In this document: positions 45,170 through 57,289 of the stretch, one piece after another
Numbering within the stretch: the first letter of the stretch is position 1
Layout of the letters: every line of letters starts with the position of its first letter
Assembly: GCA_022495995.1 (NCBI GenBank)
Contig: JAFEMH010002497.1
Coordinates: 156,501-220,500 of the forward strand
Origin: Adenophora triphylla var. japonica
Lineage: Eukaryota; Streptophyta; Magnoliopsida; Asterales; Campanulaceae
Direction of reading: 5' to 3'
Length of the DNA stretch: 64,000 nt
Made by a program: the position numbers and the translations under genes
Notes under the pieces: generated by a model
What the model was told of the DNA's origin: nothing
What the model saw: only the letters and a program-made list of their open reading frames with translations
The model's database searches: none

Positions 45170-45187
45170 TCCCCAGCAGAGTCGCCA
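45170..45187 (-). other. Primer binding site of TRG-1
   Basis: Minus strand reads TGGCGACTCTGCTGGGGA, three bases after the LTR end; same type as TRG-2. Confidence 0.8.
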
Positions 45188-45190
45188 AAC

Positions 45191-47436
45191 TGTGAATGTG
45201 TGCCCAAATTTATTTTTATTTTTAAATTGAATTCACTTGAGTTTGAAAACATCCGGTTTAATTTGAAAAACGGAGTCGCCACGCCATTTTGATTTCCTCA
45301 AAACTTTGAAAAAAAGGATTTAGGGTTCGGAGGTTAAGTTACCCCTTGGGAAGAACGGATCGTCGTTCACCCAAGGTGCCTTGCCGTAGCAAGTCTCCCA
45401 AGATTCCATTTTCGTGCTTGCTTGCGTGCTTTCTTGTGTGCATGTGTTGAAAAGAGGGGGGAGATGTTCCAAGTTGTCTTCCGGACGTATAAACCATTTA
45501 GTTGGTTATCACTCGGGATTCCTTGGATTTTATGTGTTTGGGACTTTGATCCCGTCCTCATCTTGGACTTGTGATCATCGCTATTTGACCTTGGGTCTTG
45601 CGTGATCAAGAGAAGGACTCTCTTTTATAGTCCAAAATGGGGTTCTTTAGAAAGGAGTGACCTTAGCCCATCAATCCTACACCTTGAGACGATTGAGCTT
45701 GTTAGGGACTACTATACTCGTCTCAAGTGATAATCGGAGATATAGGGTTCAAGGTTTATCCATTTCTAAAGAGATTGTGGCACCTTTAATGGAAGAAACG
45801 ATGTAAAGATAGGATCTTTACACCGGTCCGCTCCAAAGGATGCATCAAATACCAATGGGGACATGGGGATGCATGTTTAGGATAAAAATGACATTTTTAA
45901 TGAAAAGATGACATTTTGGGTGCAAAGGATGCTCTTTGTTTGCAAAGGATGCTTTTTGATGTAAAGAAATGATTTTTAATGCGAAGGATGCATCTTTATG
46001 TATGAAAAAAAGGGTTTTAGGTGCAAAGGATGCACTTTTAATGCAAAGACTACATTTTTAATACAAATGATGCAACTTTATGTATGAAAATGGCATTTTA
46101 AGTGCAAAGGATGCATAAAGATGTCGTTTTGAAAGCAAAGGATGCTACTTTGATGTAAAGATAAAGCCTTGAATGCAAAGGATGCAACTTTGATATAAAG
46201 ATGGCATTTTGAGTGCAGAAGATGCTACTTTATAAAAAATATCATTTTAAGAGCAAAGGATGCTATTTTGATGCAAAGGATGCCACTTTGATGTATGAAG
46301 ATGACAATTTTAATGAAAAGATGACAAGATACTGTTTAAATTGCAGATTGACATTAGATTACAGTATGGTAAAGGTAAAAATCAGATTACAAACTGAAAA
46401 GATGAAGGTTTTTGCAAACTGGCCAATGTTGTCGCGTGACACAACTTGCCTGGCAAGGTATGTCGCGTGACATAGTTAGCCATATGCAGAGACTTTTACA
46501 AGCCACATTTACAGACACAACAAAGCCACAATCTAGGTAAGTTGCATCACAACTGGGTCTCAGAGAACAAGTATGTCAATAGTGAACACTTCAAGAGGGT
46601 GTAGATGTGAGGAATCCACACTCATCTTGAGTGTTCATACAAAACAATGTCAAACCGAGGCTATTACATGAAATGATGTGTAAACAGATACGGATCTAAG
46701 CAATATGAGACTAAAACATGTGATATTACTCAGGATGCATCAAGGTCAACACATTTAATACATAGATCTCATGTATAAGGAAGATAGGGGAGAGCAAGAG
46801 GGGTAGAAAATCGTTACCCTTGAAGACCATGACTTCCTATATCAAGTTAGAAATAGGAGCCTTCAAACATCATCTTCTGGAGCTGATATCAAGCCTTGGT
46901 TCAATGAGAACCATTGGTTCTAGGTGTGTATAGGAAGTGTGTGTTGGATTGGTTGAATGGTGAGTTTATTGAGGGAATTAGTATGTGTTTTGGGTATATA
47001 TGAGGAGAGAGACTATGCTTCTGGGCGTATTTTAACAGAGGGACACTGAGGAGTGAAAAAGGATGCCCTAAAATGAGAGGTGCAAGCCTCTATTTATAGG
47101 CTGCATGGCAGTGGCTTAGTATGTCGCACGACATCACAAGCCATAACTGCTTTCCTTCTAGAAACATGCAAGGTGGCAGCTTCTAGAATTCTTCATGGCA
47201 GGGTATGTCGCACAACATAAGAAGCCTTATCCATTTACCTTCTAGAAGCCTACAAGGTGGCAGCTTCTAGAAGGGTTTTTATACCAAAAGAAAAACGTGG
47301 ATTTTTAATTCCAAGTAATTCCTTCACCCTTCGGAAGGTTCGGAATAGTTCCCAAATTGCTCCTGAACTTTAGGAAAGTCCGGGGAATTGCCGGGAAACT
47401 TAACCAGAAGGCATGAGCCAGATTTGGGTACTTACA
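45191..47436 (-). repeat. 5' LTR of TRG-1 (2246 bp)
   Basis: Direct repeat of 31201-33445 with scattered point differences and a small indel zone near 45210-45230. TG...CA ends; right flank ATATG. U5 motif GGCGTGGCGACTCC on the minus strand at 45285-45272. Confidence 0.9.
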
Positions 47437-49348
47437 ATATGACACCCCCGGGAAGTCCGTTTGTTAACCCTCACCCAGGTTTCAACTTCTCTAGGGAGGC
47501 TTCTCTCCGTGCTTCTCTCGATGCCTCTCATGCCCATGAGGAGGCCGGTTGGGCTCGTTATGTCGAAGTGATGCGTATGTAAGGCGTTGCTGTAATCCGT
47601 CGCCCCGATGGGTCGTATGAAGAAGTTAGGGAGGAGCCCGATGTTACTATCACCGACACTGGTTTGGTTCCCCTGTCCTCACCTAGGTAAAGCTATCACA
47701 ATGTGCCCCCACCAATCTCTTATGGTGTGCCTAGCTCCTTTCCGATGCCGACTTATGTGAATGTATCAAGACCTCCCCCCATCCCAGTGCCTACTTATGG
47801 TGGGCAATACGGATTGAGAGGCGAGTCAAGCTCCTTCCCGAAGGTTAGCGGTCAGAATCAGTGTGGGCAGAATCAGCACAGTGGTGTCAGCCAAGATCAG
47901 TTTGGGTTCCCTCAGAATCAGTTTGGATCGACTCAGAATCAGTATGGGTTCCAAGGTCATGGTCAGTATAGCAGCGCGGGTCAGCCGCTCAACCCAACTT
48001 TTGGCGGTCAGTTTGTTGCTCCTCATGATCAGTCCAATCAGCAGCAGAGCTGTCAGTACCGTCTGTCGGAAAGCCAAATCTGTCAAGACAGTATTTCGCA
48101 GTATCCTAGTTCCCAGTTCCAAAGCTTTCCTCCACCAGTAGCGCAGCCACAGTTTAACGGGTTTGATGCTTTTGGGGTCAAGATCCAAAATCCGAGTGGG
48201 TCTTATGCGGGTGCTACAGTGTCGTTGCCACCGGCCGCTTTGCCCTTTAACCCATCTGCTTCTCAGTTTGCTATTCCTCCTTTTGTGGCGCCTGTTCAGG
48301 CAAGTGGTCCTGTTCCATCCTCCATGGTAGCTCCAACTGTAGGGCAACCCCCATCTTCCGAGGTTTCGAGTTTGAAGGAAGAGTTGAAGTATGTAAAGGA
48401 ACAGTTGCACAAAATGACTTTCAGATCGAGTGTGGTCAATTCTGTAGAGCTCAAGGACTCTAAGGCTCTCCTGCAGAACTTCAAAATGCCCCCTATAGCT
48501 AAGTTTGAAGGCTCCACATGCCCTAAAACTCATGTGAATAGCTATATCATGTCTATGGGTGCCAAAGGGGCCACCGAGGAAATGCTAGCCCTCTATTTCC
48601 ATTTGTCTCTCGATGATTCTCCTTTGAGATGGTTTCTAGGCCTTAAGCCGGAGGCACGGGCTACGTGGTCTCAGATCAGTGACGCTTTTTGGAGAAGTAC
48701 AAAGGAAGTGTTGAGTGGTATACCACTCATAGTGATTTGATCGGCACCATCCAGAGGCACGATGAGTCCGTAACAGATTTCTATAAGTGGTGGAACAAGA
48801 AGCTAAATGAGTTGATTCATCCAATTCCCCTATCCGATGAGAAGGCCATCTTCCTTTTATGTGTCAAGACAGCTGTTAGGGAAGCCATTGGGTGTGGGTA
48901 CTACCCAAATCTGCGAGAAATGGTGAGTGCGGGGGCCGAAAGCGAGAATGCCACCTATTCCATCGTTCCAAGCTCTACCCCCGTTGCTTTGAAAGGTAAG
49001 GAAACTGCTGTCTCTAACACCGTCAGCTATATTCAAGGGGAGAAGGGCCAGTTATCCGGCCGTGGTGGAGGAAGGCCTCAGCGACAGAAATTCGATGATT
49101 TGGGGATGCCGATCGAAGAGGTATTTAATGGTTTGGTAAAGACTGGGCTGATCAAGCCTCTGGATAATTACAACCCGGTTAAGGCAAATCCCAATCTGGA
49201 TGCTAGCAAGTACTGCCAGTACCATCAGTATCCTGGACATGTTACCAATGACTGCGCCCCTTTGAAGCTGCTCATCCAAAGGCTTATCGATGAAGGGAAG
49301 ATTGAGAAGGCTCCTCGCCCCAATGTGGTTACCAATCTTCTTCCGTGA
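47437..49348 (+). pseudogene. TRG-2 gag, main part after the TRG-1 insertion
   Basis: Continues from ATATG. Frame 0 carries two TAA stops (47580-47582 and about 47691), both explicable as CAA to TAA. A Gln/Gly/Phe/Pro-rich segment (47820-48250, QNQFGSTQNQYGFQGHGQYS) precedes a short coiled coil (VSSLKEELKYVKEQLHKM) and the gag capsid-type domain (MPPIAKFEGSTCPKTHVNSY, ALYFHLSLDDSPLRWFLGL). A frameshift near 48690 moves coding to frame 2: YTTHSDLIGTIQRHDESVTD, GMPIEEVFNGLVKTGLIKPL and a knuckle-like CQYHQYPGHVTNDC, ending at 49348. It resembles Tat/Ogre gag C-termini. Confidence 0.8.
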
Positions 49349-52300
49349 TCTTCACCAGAACCCAGGGCCCTCCCATCCAATATTAATACAGTCAATCAGT
49401 CTTTGTAGGTTCTAGATTGTCTGTTTGTTTCTTTAATGAATGTCCTTTATTGGACAGGAGTCTGTTAAGTCCACGTTAAGACTAGTTTTTTTCTCGCGAT
49501 AATAAAAGTCTTTGTTTCTTTTCCTGCTAGACTCGAGACATCATTTGCACACCCACATTACACTTGATTGAAATGGTTTTACTCCACATGATCACTTGTG
49601 CTGCTCAATCACTAATGCTTTGAAATGATTAATATTTAAATTGATCAAAGTAAGAAAATCAACTGATATCTTTCTCAAATTGGGGCTTACTAACTCCACA
49701 TCTTGCATCTCATATGCTCACATCTCTTTCACCTTCCTCATCATCTCTTTGCTCGATGAATTTGCATGAATCTTTTCTCATTTAAAGTTTAAGCAAGTGA
49801 TTAAGACTTAATTTCGTTTAGGTCACCCAGTAGGGATTGCGGTTGAAGCCTTTCACCCTAGGAAAGCCATTACCTCACCCTCACCAAATAATGTCCTTTC
49901 ATTTCAAGATCGGCGTGTTTTGAAACCCCGTCTAGCCGTCATCTGTTCTCCATGCTAAGAGAAGTCCGAGCAAGGCCAAGAAGTTAGCTTCGAGAGTCGG
50001 CAATGCATAAAATACTCAAGTTGTGAAGGAAGGAAAGATAATCCTCAACTCCTCAAAGAGGCCTTCCAAGTTATCAAAAGAAGAACTTTAGATCCTCACC
50101 ATTCAGCAAAAATCCCCGACTTCTCGAGAAGCTCTCCAATGTTTAAAAAGAGCCCAAATCCTCGAAAGTTCATAAAAGTTCTGAATAGCTTGGACTTTCT
50201 CTCACCAACACCTTCCAAAACCAATCCTAGGCCATCCTCTCGATTTTAGAGGATATTCCCATCACCATTACCATTACCCTTGCCCTCGGCAAAGCCAATT
50301 TGGACCTCTTATTCTTAGAGGCAAATCAATTCCCTTACCTTAGAAATCCCAAACATATCCCTGCAAGCCAACCTCTCATCTTTAGGGATTCAGTCAGTAA
50401 AAGGCCTAGCCAACCTCTCATCTTAAGAGGTCATCCACTTCCAAAATTACCCGATTGCCGATCGAAGCCCAGAAACCCAGCTACAGTCCCTGCCGGATAG
50501 TAATTTCATTCCAATATCTTCGAGATCTAAATCAAATTAATGCTCTATTGCTTGCTTAAATTGGAATCTAATCCATCTTGGCTCAAAGTCATCAATCTAA
50601 GATTCTGCAAATTCAATCCATGCATTTGATACTTCATGTGAGCATATTTCATTTCTCCTCCGCAAACACTTGCCGTGGATGTCCCACTGGGGCTTCGCAT
50701 CCGTGTCCTTCATCGACACTCCAGGAGGACATGTTCTTTCAATTCTCCAAATCCTCAAAGATTCTCTCTCAATCGGGATAAGCCCGAACTACGGCGACCT
50801 GAGCTCCTCCCATGGAGGGGAACGTAGGCAACCATAATTGGTTCGGTCAAAATCACAAATAAATCTCGAAAAATCCGGTCTCCTCAAGGACCGTCCCTAT
50901 ACACTTTCCATCCTTCCGAGCTTGATTCTCGATACCAGTTGGTTTTCTCCTTGTGATTAATCAAAATATTTGTTCATATCAGATTTAGTGTTTGAATAAC
51001 CCGAACATTAATAAAGGGTTTTAAGCAGCCTTGTGATCATCACGAATAAGGCAGGTTTTCAAGTGTCTCGATATGTCTTCTCTTTCTACATTCTAGGAAG
51101 ATAGAACCAAACACTGTCCTTCTGTCAGCAGGGGCTTCCATACACTTTTCCACACCTTATTGTGCTTATACTCTCTCAAAAGAGTCAAACCCTAAAGCGA
51201 GTGTGTCATACACCAATTTGGGATCCAATCCCATTCTTCGAAAGATGTGCCCCTGCACATATATATTTTCGAGTCTATGACTGATTGGCTAAGGTCTGAA
51301 AAGAAGGGTGCCTCCTTGGTCGCGTGATGATTCTGCCTGTAACGGGACTGCATTGGATCTCTCATCATAACGTTCCATTTTGGGCCAAATGTTTGATCTT
51401 GGGGCTGATTTTGAGGTTGAAAATTGATTTTGGGACTGCTGTGAGTGCTGGAAGTTGCCTTTTGCAAATCTGTCCTTTTATAAATGCTGGGGCTGGTTCT
51501 CCAAGAAAGTCAGCTAATGTGACCATCCATCAGACATTAGCACTGGCTGCATCTGCAGCATTCCATAGGCGATCCGATACTTGCTCAAAACCTGTCCAAA
51601 GCAGCCCAAAACTGTATATATCCATTCCCCTTACTCACCAGGCGCATGGGAGAGGATTTGGCACACTTTGCATCCAATACATCCACAAATAACACCCAAT
51701 ACATTACCAACCCCCAATTAATGCCATTCTTTCTTGCCATTTCTTGGGATGGACTAATGCATATAAACAAATAAGTTAGATGCTATCAAGAGAATGCTTT
51801 AGTTGCAAAGTGCAAAAAAAAAAACATAATTGTTTTACAATTCAAAAACAATAAAAAATAGTGCATGCATTGTTTTTCTCTCTCTCTATCTCTAAGAGTC
51901 CTAAAGTATGACAAAAGGGGACTGCCATGATCACTCCGACCCGGAGTCGTCACCAGAATCCTCACCGCTCTCCCCGGAATCACTCTCTTCCTGGCCGTCG
52001 CCTCCCTGCGCCTCAAATCACAATCTGTACAAGGAATTCAAATCCTGCAGAGCCCTAGCTGCCTCAGTCTCCAAGCAATGCTCGTCAAGCTCATCAGCCT
52101 CGTTGGCAAATCATCATCAAAGGCCCGTCTTGCAGTGGCAAATGTTCATCGAAGGTCCGTCTTGCAACGTCAAAGTCATCAACAATGTCAGCCTCGTTAG
52201 CAAATCATCATCAAGAGTCCGTCTTGCAACGATAAATCCTCAGCAAGGTCCGTCTCGCAATGACAAATCCTCAGCAGTACCCGACAAATCATCAGCAAAG

Positions 52301-52494
52301 CCCGTATTGCAACGGCAAATTGACAGCAAAGTTCGTGCTTCTACTCGGCAAATGTTTCCAAAGTCAGCCAATCACTTCAAGTGATCCTCGTGCGCACAAT
52401 CCCTACGGGTAAGCACAGCACAGGTATGAAAGTATATCTCATTTCAACTGCAAATCATCATATTTTATTTTCCTTAGGGTTTGTTTCCTTCACT
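49349..52494 (+). other. TRG-2 non-coding region between gag and minisatellite
   Basis: No supported gene. 49545-49670 matches the post-gag segment of TRG-1; 50200-50480 has CTCTCATCTTTAGGGATT-type repeats; 50781-51270 matches the conserved region of TRG-1 (39910-39220). 52010-52380 holds AAATCATCAGCAAAGTCCGT-type degenerate repeats. Confidence 0.65.
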
Positions 52495-53185
52495 TCTCGG
52501 TTTGAGGCACCATACGTTCTCACTTCTCAATTTGAGGCACAATATGTTCTCACTTCTTCGGTTTGAGGCACCATACTTTCTCACTTCTTCGGTTTGAGGC
52601 ACCATACATTCTCACTTCTCGGTTTGAGGCACCATACACTTCTCGGTTTGAGGCACCATACGTTCTCACTTCTCGGTTTGAGGCACCATACGTTCTCACT
52701 TCTTCGGTTTGAGGCACCATACGTTCTCACTTCTTCAGTTTGAGGCACCATACGTTCTCACTTCTTGGTTTGAGGCACCATACACTTCTCGATTTGAGGC
52801 ACCATACGTTTATCACTTCTCGGTTTGAGGCACCATACGTTCTCACTTCTTCAGTTTGAGGCACCATACGTTCTCACTTCTCGGTTTGAGGCACTATACG
52901 TTCTCACTTCTCGGTTTGAGGCATCATACTTTCTCACTTCTTCGGTTTGAGGCACCGTACGTTCTGACTTCTTCGGTTTGAGGCACCATACGTTCTCACT
53001 TCTCAGTTTGAGGCACCATACGTTCTCACTTCTCAGTTTGAGGCACCATACGTTCTCACTTCTTCGGTTTGAGGCACCATATATTCTCACTTCTCGGTTT
53101 GAGGCACCATACGTTCTCACTTCTCGGTTTGAGGCACCATACGTTCTCACTTCTCGGTTTGAGGCACCATACGTTCTCACTTCTT
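52495..53185 (+). repeat. Minisatellite, 30-31-bp unit, about 22 copies
   Basis: Unit TTTGAGGCACCATACGTTCT followed by CACTTCTTCGG; some units are shortened to CACCATACACTTCTCGG. Confidence 0.9.
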
Positions 53186-53212
53186 TTGGGTATAAATGCC
53201 CTTGTTATCTCA

Positions 53213-53575
53213 ATCCTCAGGTGACTCCCCAACGAAACAGTCAAACCTCGGGTGACTCCCTAATGAAACAGTCAAATCCTTGGGTGACTCCCCAATGAAA
53301 CAGTCAAAACCTCGGGTGACTCCCCAATGAAACAGTCAAAACCTCGGGTGACTCCCCAATGAAACAGTCAAATCCTCGGGTGACTCCCCAACGAAACAAT
53401 CAAAACCTCGGGTGACTCCCCAACAAAACAGTCAAAACCTCGGGTGACTCCCCAATGAAAAAGTCAAAACCTCGGGTGACTCCCCAACGAAACAGTCAAA
53501 CCTCGGGTGACTCCCCAACGAAACAGTCAAATCCTCGGGTGACTCCCCAGTGAAACAGTCAAACCTTGGGTACAA
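53213..53575 (+). repeat. Minisatellite, about 30-bp unit, about twelve copies
   Basis: Unit CCTCGGGTGACTCCCCAACG followed by AAACAGTCAAA. Confidence 0.9.
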
Positions 53576-53599
53576 AGCCCGTGACCTCTCGTTAACGCC

Positions 53600-53783
53600 A
53601 CCTCTTTGATGAACTACGATTCGGCTTGATTCCCTCATGGGATACGTAGGAATCCTTTTCATAAAAGGTCCAGCCGCTCGATCGTCTTGGTCATCTCTTT
53701 TTCCCGCCAGTCTTTGTCCGACTCGGGATTCTCATTTTATCGACGACCCCACTTCCCGTGGAAGTGACGTCGCCGAGGGGCTC
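53600..53783 (+). other. PPT-proximal conserved block and polypurine tract of TRG-2
   Basis: GGGATACGTAGGAATCC (53640-53656), AAAAGGTCCAGCC, CGACGACCCCACTTCCCG and GACGTCGCCGAGGGGCTC (polypurine tract, ending 53783) stand immediately before the 3' LTR. Confidence 0.75.
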
Positions 53784-55543
53784 TGTGAGTACCCCGACCC
53801 GGACTCGTTTTTTCGGGTATGCTTTTCTTGAATTGCATTTTGTCTTGGGCTCGTTTATTTGTTTAAAATGTATTTTGGGCTTTCCTTATTATTTTTGCTT
53901 ATTTATTTTTATGTGTTCTTGGGCCTTCCTCCCTTCGGCCCAATCTGTCCTAGGAATGATCGGTGTCGTCCGACACAGGACAGACCTAAGGCGGTTAAAA
54001 CTCCATGTCGTACGACATAGGAGCTCCCCTCAGCATACCTATAAATAAAGGGTCTTGCTGATCATTTTAGGGGGGACTTTTGGTAAGTAAGGTCACTCTG
54101 CTGAAATAGAGACTCACAATCTCTCTCATACACACACACTCACCTCCCTCACACACACACACACATCCAATCCAAAGTCCAAAGGTTGTCATTCCTTGTT
54201 GGGGTTTTAAAGGGGTAAACACCATACTATTGGTGCTTTTACCTTGTGGACTACAATAGGTAGACCCTAACCCCTTTAATCTCTGATTCATACATTGCTT
54301 ACTTGTTCATTTCATCTTGCATGCTTACATGATTTGATATTATGTGAAATATTTGGGATCTTTGCATGATAAAGGTGATGGAGATGTGAATCTTCAATAT
54401 TCACATCTCCTCACCTCAGATCCGAACATTTAGTAGCCTTAGTTGCATTAAAGTTTGCATCTTGGTTGATTTTGTTTGAGTTAGGAGGTGATGGCACCCA
54501 TAATCATGGCCAAAAACATGTGATCACTCACATTTGGCCATTAAAGCCATGTGATCCTCCCATAATACTCACGTATTATTATTTTTCCACTGCTTTCAGT
54601 TGATATTATAGCTTAGTTTTATAATTGTGAACAGTGTGGGATCAATCTGCTGAAGGCACTAAAATAGGACACCTATGTCATCCGACACAGGACACCTCAA
54701 GGAGTCCTGTGTCATACGACATAGAGATCCCAGAAAGCTGCTTGGCTTTCAGTGACTTCAGATCAACCCAGATTGACCACCCTTTATGTTTTAAGGCTGT
54801 GTTTAAGTAGGTTTTAATTCATTTACCACTGTTTGGGAAGTCTGAGATCCGTTTGGGTGTAACCTATTGATGGAGGCGGTCTCTATCGTATGACATGGAC
54901 AACCCTGGGTGTCCTGTGTCATACGACATCCGTATCACAGAAAGTCAATCCTGACTTTATTTACTCCAATCAACCCCAAATTGGTCTTAGACCCTAAACA
55001 GTGTCTCTCTATAATTAAAATAGCTTTGTATTAGTTTTAGATTAGCTTTGGTGGCTTAACCACCCCCTTTGTAAGAGGCAATCTGATCAGGATGCCTTAT
55101 GTCGTTCGACATTCCTCTCCTGAGGAAGTCCTATGTCGGACGACATCCGAGGTCCCTGGACAGACTGTCTCAGCCTTTGCCTTGTAATCCAAGCAATTGT
55201 TTGTAAGGGTGTGGCCCCCTTTCAATGGCTCACAAGTTGTATCCAGTTTCAATATCATTAGTGAAATCCAAATTTGCTTGGCTTGCTTGTTGACACAAAT
55301 TGCACACACTTAGAATGATCTTATTGTCCATTGTTTGATTGAAAGTCTAGAAAGAGGCGATGTGGGTGAGCTCTATATTCTCTTCCCACATCGTAACCAG
55401 ACCCTCGGACCCATTTTCTCTTAAAAAAAGGTTTTTCAATGTATTCCTTAAAAACGGCATGGCGACTCCCAAAAAGAAAAAAGAAAACAAACAATCTTGT
55501 TAATCGAAAAATGATTTTCCTTTTTTCGGCGAGCGTTCATTCA
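53784..55543 (+). repeat. 3' LTR of TRG-2 (1760 bp)
   Basis: TGTGAGTACCCCGACCC to GAGCGTTCATTCA, direct repeat of 27570-29319. TATA box at 54040-54047 with ATGTCGTACGACAT (54005-54018) upstream. Right flank ATAGG. Confidence 0.9.
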
Positions 55544-55548
55544 ATAGG

Positions 55549-56463
55549 TAGCCCCAGCGTTCTTCAGACCAAAAGGCATGACTTTGTAGCAGTTTGTCCC
55601 CCATGGAGTAGTAAAAGCTGTCTTGGCTTGATCCTCTTCAGCCATTTTGATCTGGTTGTAGCCGGCGAAATCGTTGACGAAAGACTTGACTTCGTATTTG
55701 GCCGTGGTATCTACCAGCATGTTGATGTTGGGCAGGGGGAAGTCGTCCTTTGGGCTAGCTTGTTGAGATCTCTAAAATCCATGCAGCATCGGACTTTTCC
55801 GTTAGCCTTGGTGACTGTTACGATGTTGGAGAGCCAGGTTGGATATTCAATGACCCGGATGAATCCCGCTTTGAGCATCTTCTCAATTTCTTCCTTTACT
55901 TGTAATGACCATTCGGGCTTGATCTTTCCCAGCTTTTGCTTTACTGGCTTGACTTCTGGATCTAACGGTATCTGGTGTTCCAGTATGGAGGGATCGAGGC
56001 CGGGCATATCCTTGTAAGACCATGAAAACACGTCCACAAATTCTCTGAGTAGTTCAGTCAAGGTTGCTTGTTCGACAGCATTGAAGAAACTGCCAATCTG
56101 CGTCTCTTTAGGCTCTTCTTCAGTCCCCAGATTCACACGAGTCAAAGCCTCTTCAGCAGCTTGGGCTCGGTTTTCCTCTTTCTCGACAACCTGCTTAAAG
56201 ATTTCTTTAATGTATTGTTCATTTAGTGTGTCTGCATCTTTATCTAGTGAATCATTATTAACCGTTTTTAAGTTATTAGTTAATTTATCATTAGTTAAAG
56301 TGGCGATCAAAGGATACTCAGAAAGTTCGATCTCATTCAGAGCAAAAGGGAGTACAACATTGGCTACAATTTCATAGTCTTCTGGCATAAGGCCATCAGA
56401 CGACTCTAGGGACTCAAATACACTTGAGATAGGTGGACACAAGGGGACGAGAGACCAATCCAA
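55549..56463 (-). pseudogene. Tat-type RT, N-terminal part (Tat-D)
   Basis: Read leftwards: a spacer with EALTRVNLGTEEEPKETQIG, then LTELLREFVDVFSWSYKDMP, HQIPLDPEVKPVKQKL, MLKAGFIRVIEYPTWLSNIV, RCCMDFRDLNK (about 55790-55760) and, after frame changes, MPFGLKNAGATY ending at the TRG-2 junction. It continues at 27569. RT copies the element RNA into DNA; this copy is frameshifted and split. Confidence 0.85.
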
Positions 56464-57280
56464 GCTTCGTGATCATTTCTTCTTTGCTCGCGGATGGACC
56501 GGAGAGTCTCCCAATTCTTCAGGGGCATTGTAGACTGCATGACCATGGCTCGGGGATCTGATGATTTCTGTCCTCCCGCTTCAATTACCACAATGATTTC
56601 TTTCACTGAACCCAGGTCGATCAGGTCTGGAATTTGTACTTTTCCCCAAACATCTGCTGCATGACGGGACCATCCCATTCATCTAGAGAGAATTCGAGAG
56701 TCTTGTCCTTTGGTACAACCAGTTCAAACTCAGCTTTTGTGGCCTCTTCGACAGTCGGGATGACCTCATTGAGCCTCTCAAACTGCTTCACCAGCTCCGA
56801 CGCTCCTTTGAATGTGTACTCGCTTTTCACGATGGTAGTAGCCCCAGGTATATTGGGTAAATCAAGAAACATTCTTCAGATGGGGTTGGCTTTGGTTCCC
56901 CTGAACTTGCTAAGATCCTCTTGTATTTTTAACCATCCTTCTATAGGAGTGGGCTCTTTGACTGCGCCGTTGTCCATCTGCGGAGCACCCTTTACGAAGT
57001 AGTCGGTCATGTCAAGACCGAAAGGGAGAGATTTAGGACCACCGTAAGGGATCTTTTTTGCAACAGCCTCCCTCATTTTTCAAGCAATTTCCTTTTCTTT
57101 TGCAATCTCCTTCGAGGTTGACTCATACCCCAGGCCGTGGCGAGTTTTTTGTTCCTTCACCTCGATGATCTTGTGAGTTCCTTGTAGGCGTTTCCCAAGA
57201 CCCAGACCAGGCAGGTAGTTCATCTTTCTCATCATCCTCATGACGGGAGGAATTTTGTCCCGAGTGACAGTCAGATCCAC
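56464..57280 (-). pseudogene. Linker between protease and RT, including a Gly-rich segment (Tat-D)
   Basis: 57280-57080 reads MRMMRKMNYLPGLGLGKRLQ, RHGLGYEST, a conserved G-patch-like piece found between protease and RT in Tat/Ogre elements. 57076-56876 (PYGGPKSLPFGLDMTDYFV) and 56872-56464 continue in changing frames (EWDGPVMQQMFG). No separate function assigned. Confidence 0.65.
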
Positions 57281-57289
57281 ATTGCAAAC

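Noticed and set aside
52851..53298. Open frames over the 30-31-bp minisatellite
   Set aside because: Repeat-derived, present on both strands, no domain.
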